NCBI GenBank assembly: GCA_902825875.1 | Contig: CADECP010000019.1 | Location: 41,265 to 77,065 of the forward strand | DNA from: an uncultured Acidobacteriota bacterium | Lineage (GTDB): Bacteria; Acidobacteriota; Blastocatellia; RBC074 | Reading direction: 5' to 3' | DNA: 35,801 nucleotides | Shown: positions 35,626 through 35,801 of the stretch, in pieces | How the letters are laid out: each line of letters begins with the position of its first letter | Numbering within the stretch: the first letter of the stretch is position 1 | The notes under the pieces: generated by a model | The model's input: only the letters and a program-made list of their open reading frames with translations | Database searches by the model: none | Told to the model about the DNA's origin: nothing | Translations under genes and position numbers: made by a program

Positions 35626-35801
35626 CCGGAGCGCGGACGTTCCGCCGGAGCGCGGACGTTCCGTCCGCCTGGTCCGCGGACTTCCAGTCCGCCCGTTACG
35701 TTGGTTGCCACTGACGGGCGGACGGAACGTCCGCGGACCAGGCGGATTACAAATCCGCGCTCCCGTTACAAATCCGCGCTCCCGTTACAAATCCGCGCTC
35801 C
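35626..35801. repeat. Second copy of the GGAGCGCGG composite repeat, reaching the window end
   Basis: Directly after the peptidase stop come two short GGAGCGCGGACGTTCCG units, then an inverted repeat (35663-35695 with 35715-35746, about 29 of 32 matches over the shared span) with the same TGGTCCGCGGAC core as the array near 9.6 kb. Three copies of a 19-bp unit (TTACAAATCCGCGCTCCCG) follow, the last cut by the window edge. The loop differs from the first array. Confidence 0.85.

Noticed and set aside
35741..35801. Regular 19-bp repeats resembling the start of a CRISPR array
   Set aside because: The units are directly adjacent with no spacers, they match the outer units of the palindromic array, and no cas genes are present.

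Overview
This window is a moderately GC-rich bacterial chromosome segment. It most resembles an Acidobacteriota genome of the class Blastocatellia. That assignment is an inference from gene content: secreted cytochrome c/copper-monooxygenase-like proteins, a Planctomycete-type cytochrome DUF1549/DUF1553 protein with a DUF1501 partner, a sulfatase, an ETF-ubiquinone oxidoreductase, and many dispersed palindromic repeats. I see no rRNA, tRNA, CRISPR array, transposase, phage or plasmid gene.

Layout. 37-462 is an orphan ferredoxin-thioredoxin reductase catalytic subunit. 565-7019 is a secreted redox cluster: two paralogous cytochrome c/PHM-like proteins, a helical repeat protein ending in a CxxCH heme motif, a DUF1579-like secreted protein and a PQQ propeller dehydrogenase with its own cytochrome c domain. 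A DsbA-family protein follows. 7927-9529 is a KDPG/KDPGal aldolase and 2-keto-3-deoxygalactonate kinase pair. 9768-17782 holds the DUF1549/DUF1553 protein, a cyclase-family hydrolase, a DUF4258/YgiT-type toxin-antitoxin-like pair, the DUF1501 protein and a sulfatase. 17799-20092 (minus strand) encodes a YndJ-like membrane protein and an M20 peptidase. 20229-24590 (plus) encodes thymidine kinase, GlpX, HigBA, a class A beta-lactamase-like protein, a DUF2085 protein and another membrane protein. 24610-32540 (minus) reads as a run from ETF-QO through a 49-residue acidic peptide, an unknown 145-residue protein and a one-polypeptide restriction-modification enzyme to DsbD. 32884-35625 is a secreted M16 peptidase.

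How the genes fit together. The dominant theme is periplasmic redox chemistry. Several secreted proteins carry CxxCH heme sites, and DsbA- and DsbD-type thiol enzymes are present that could serve heme attachment and folding. The copper/heme proteins and the quinoprotein could act in sequence (hydroxylation, then alcohol oxidation), but no substrate can be read from the sequence.

The most unusual feature is the repeat content. At least six unrelated palindromic or tandem repeat families sit at gene ends. Three repeat types also lie in frame inside the single large DUF1549/DUF1553 gene, including a 93-bp palindrome that adds 31 codons and a 7-bp tandem repeat whose copy number would change the reading frame. 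A further repeat supplies the stop codon of the sugar kinase.
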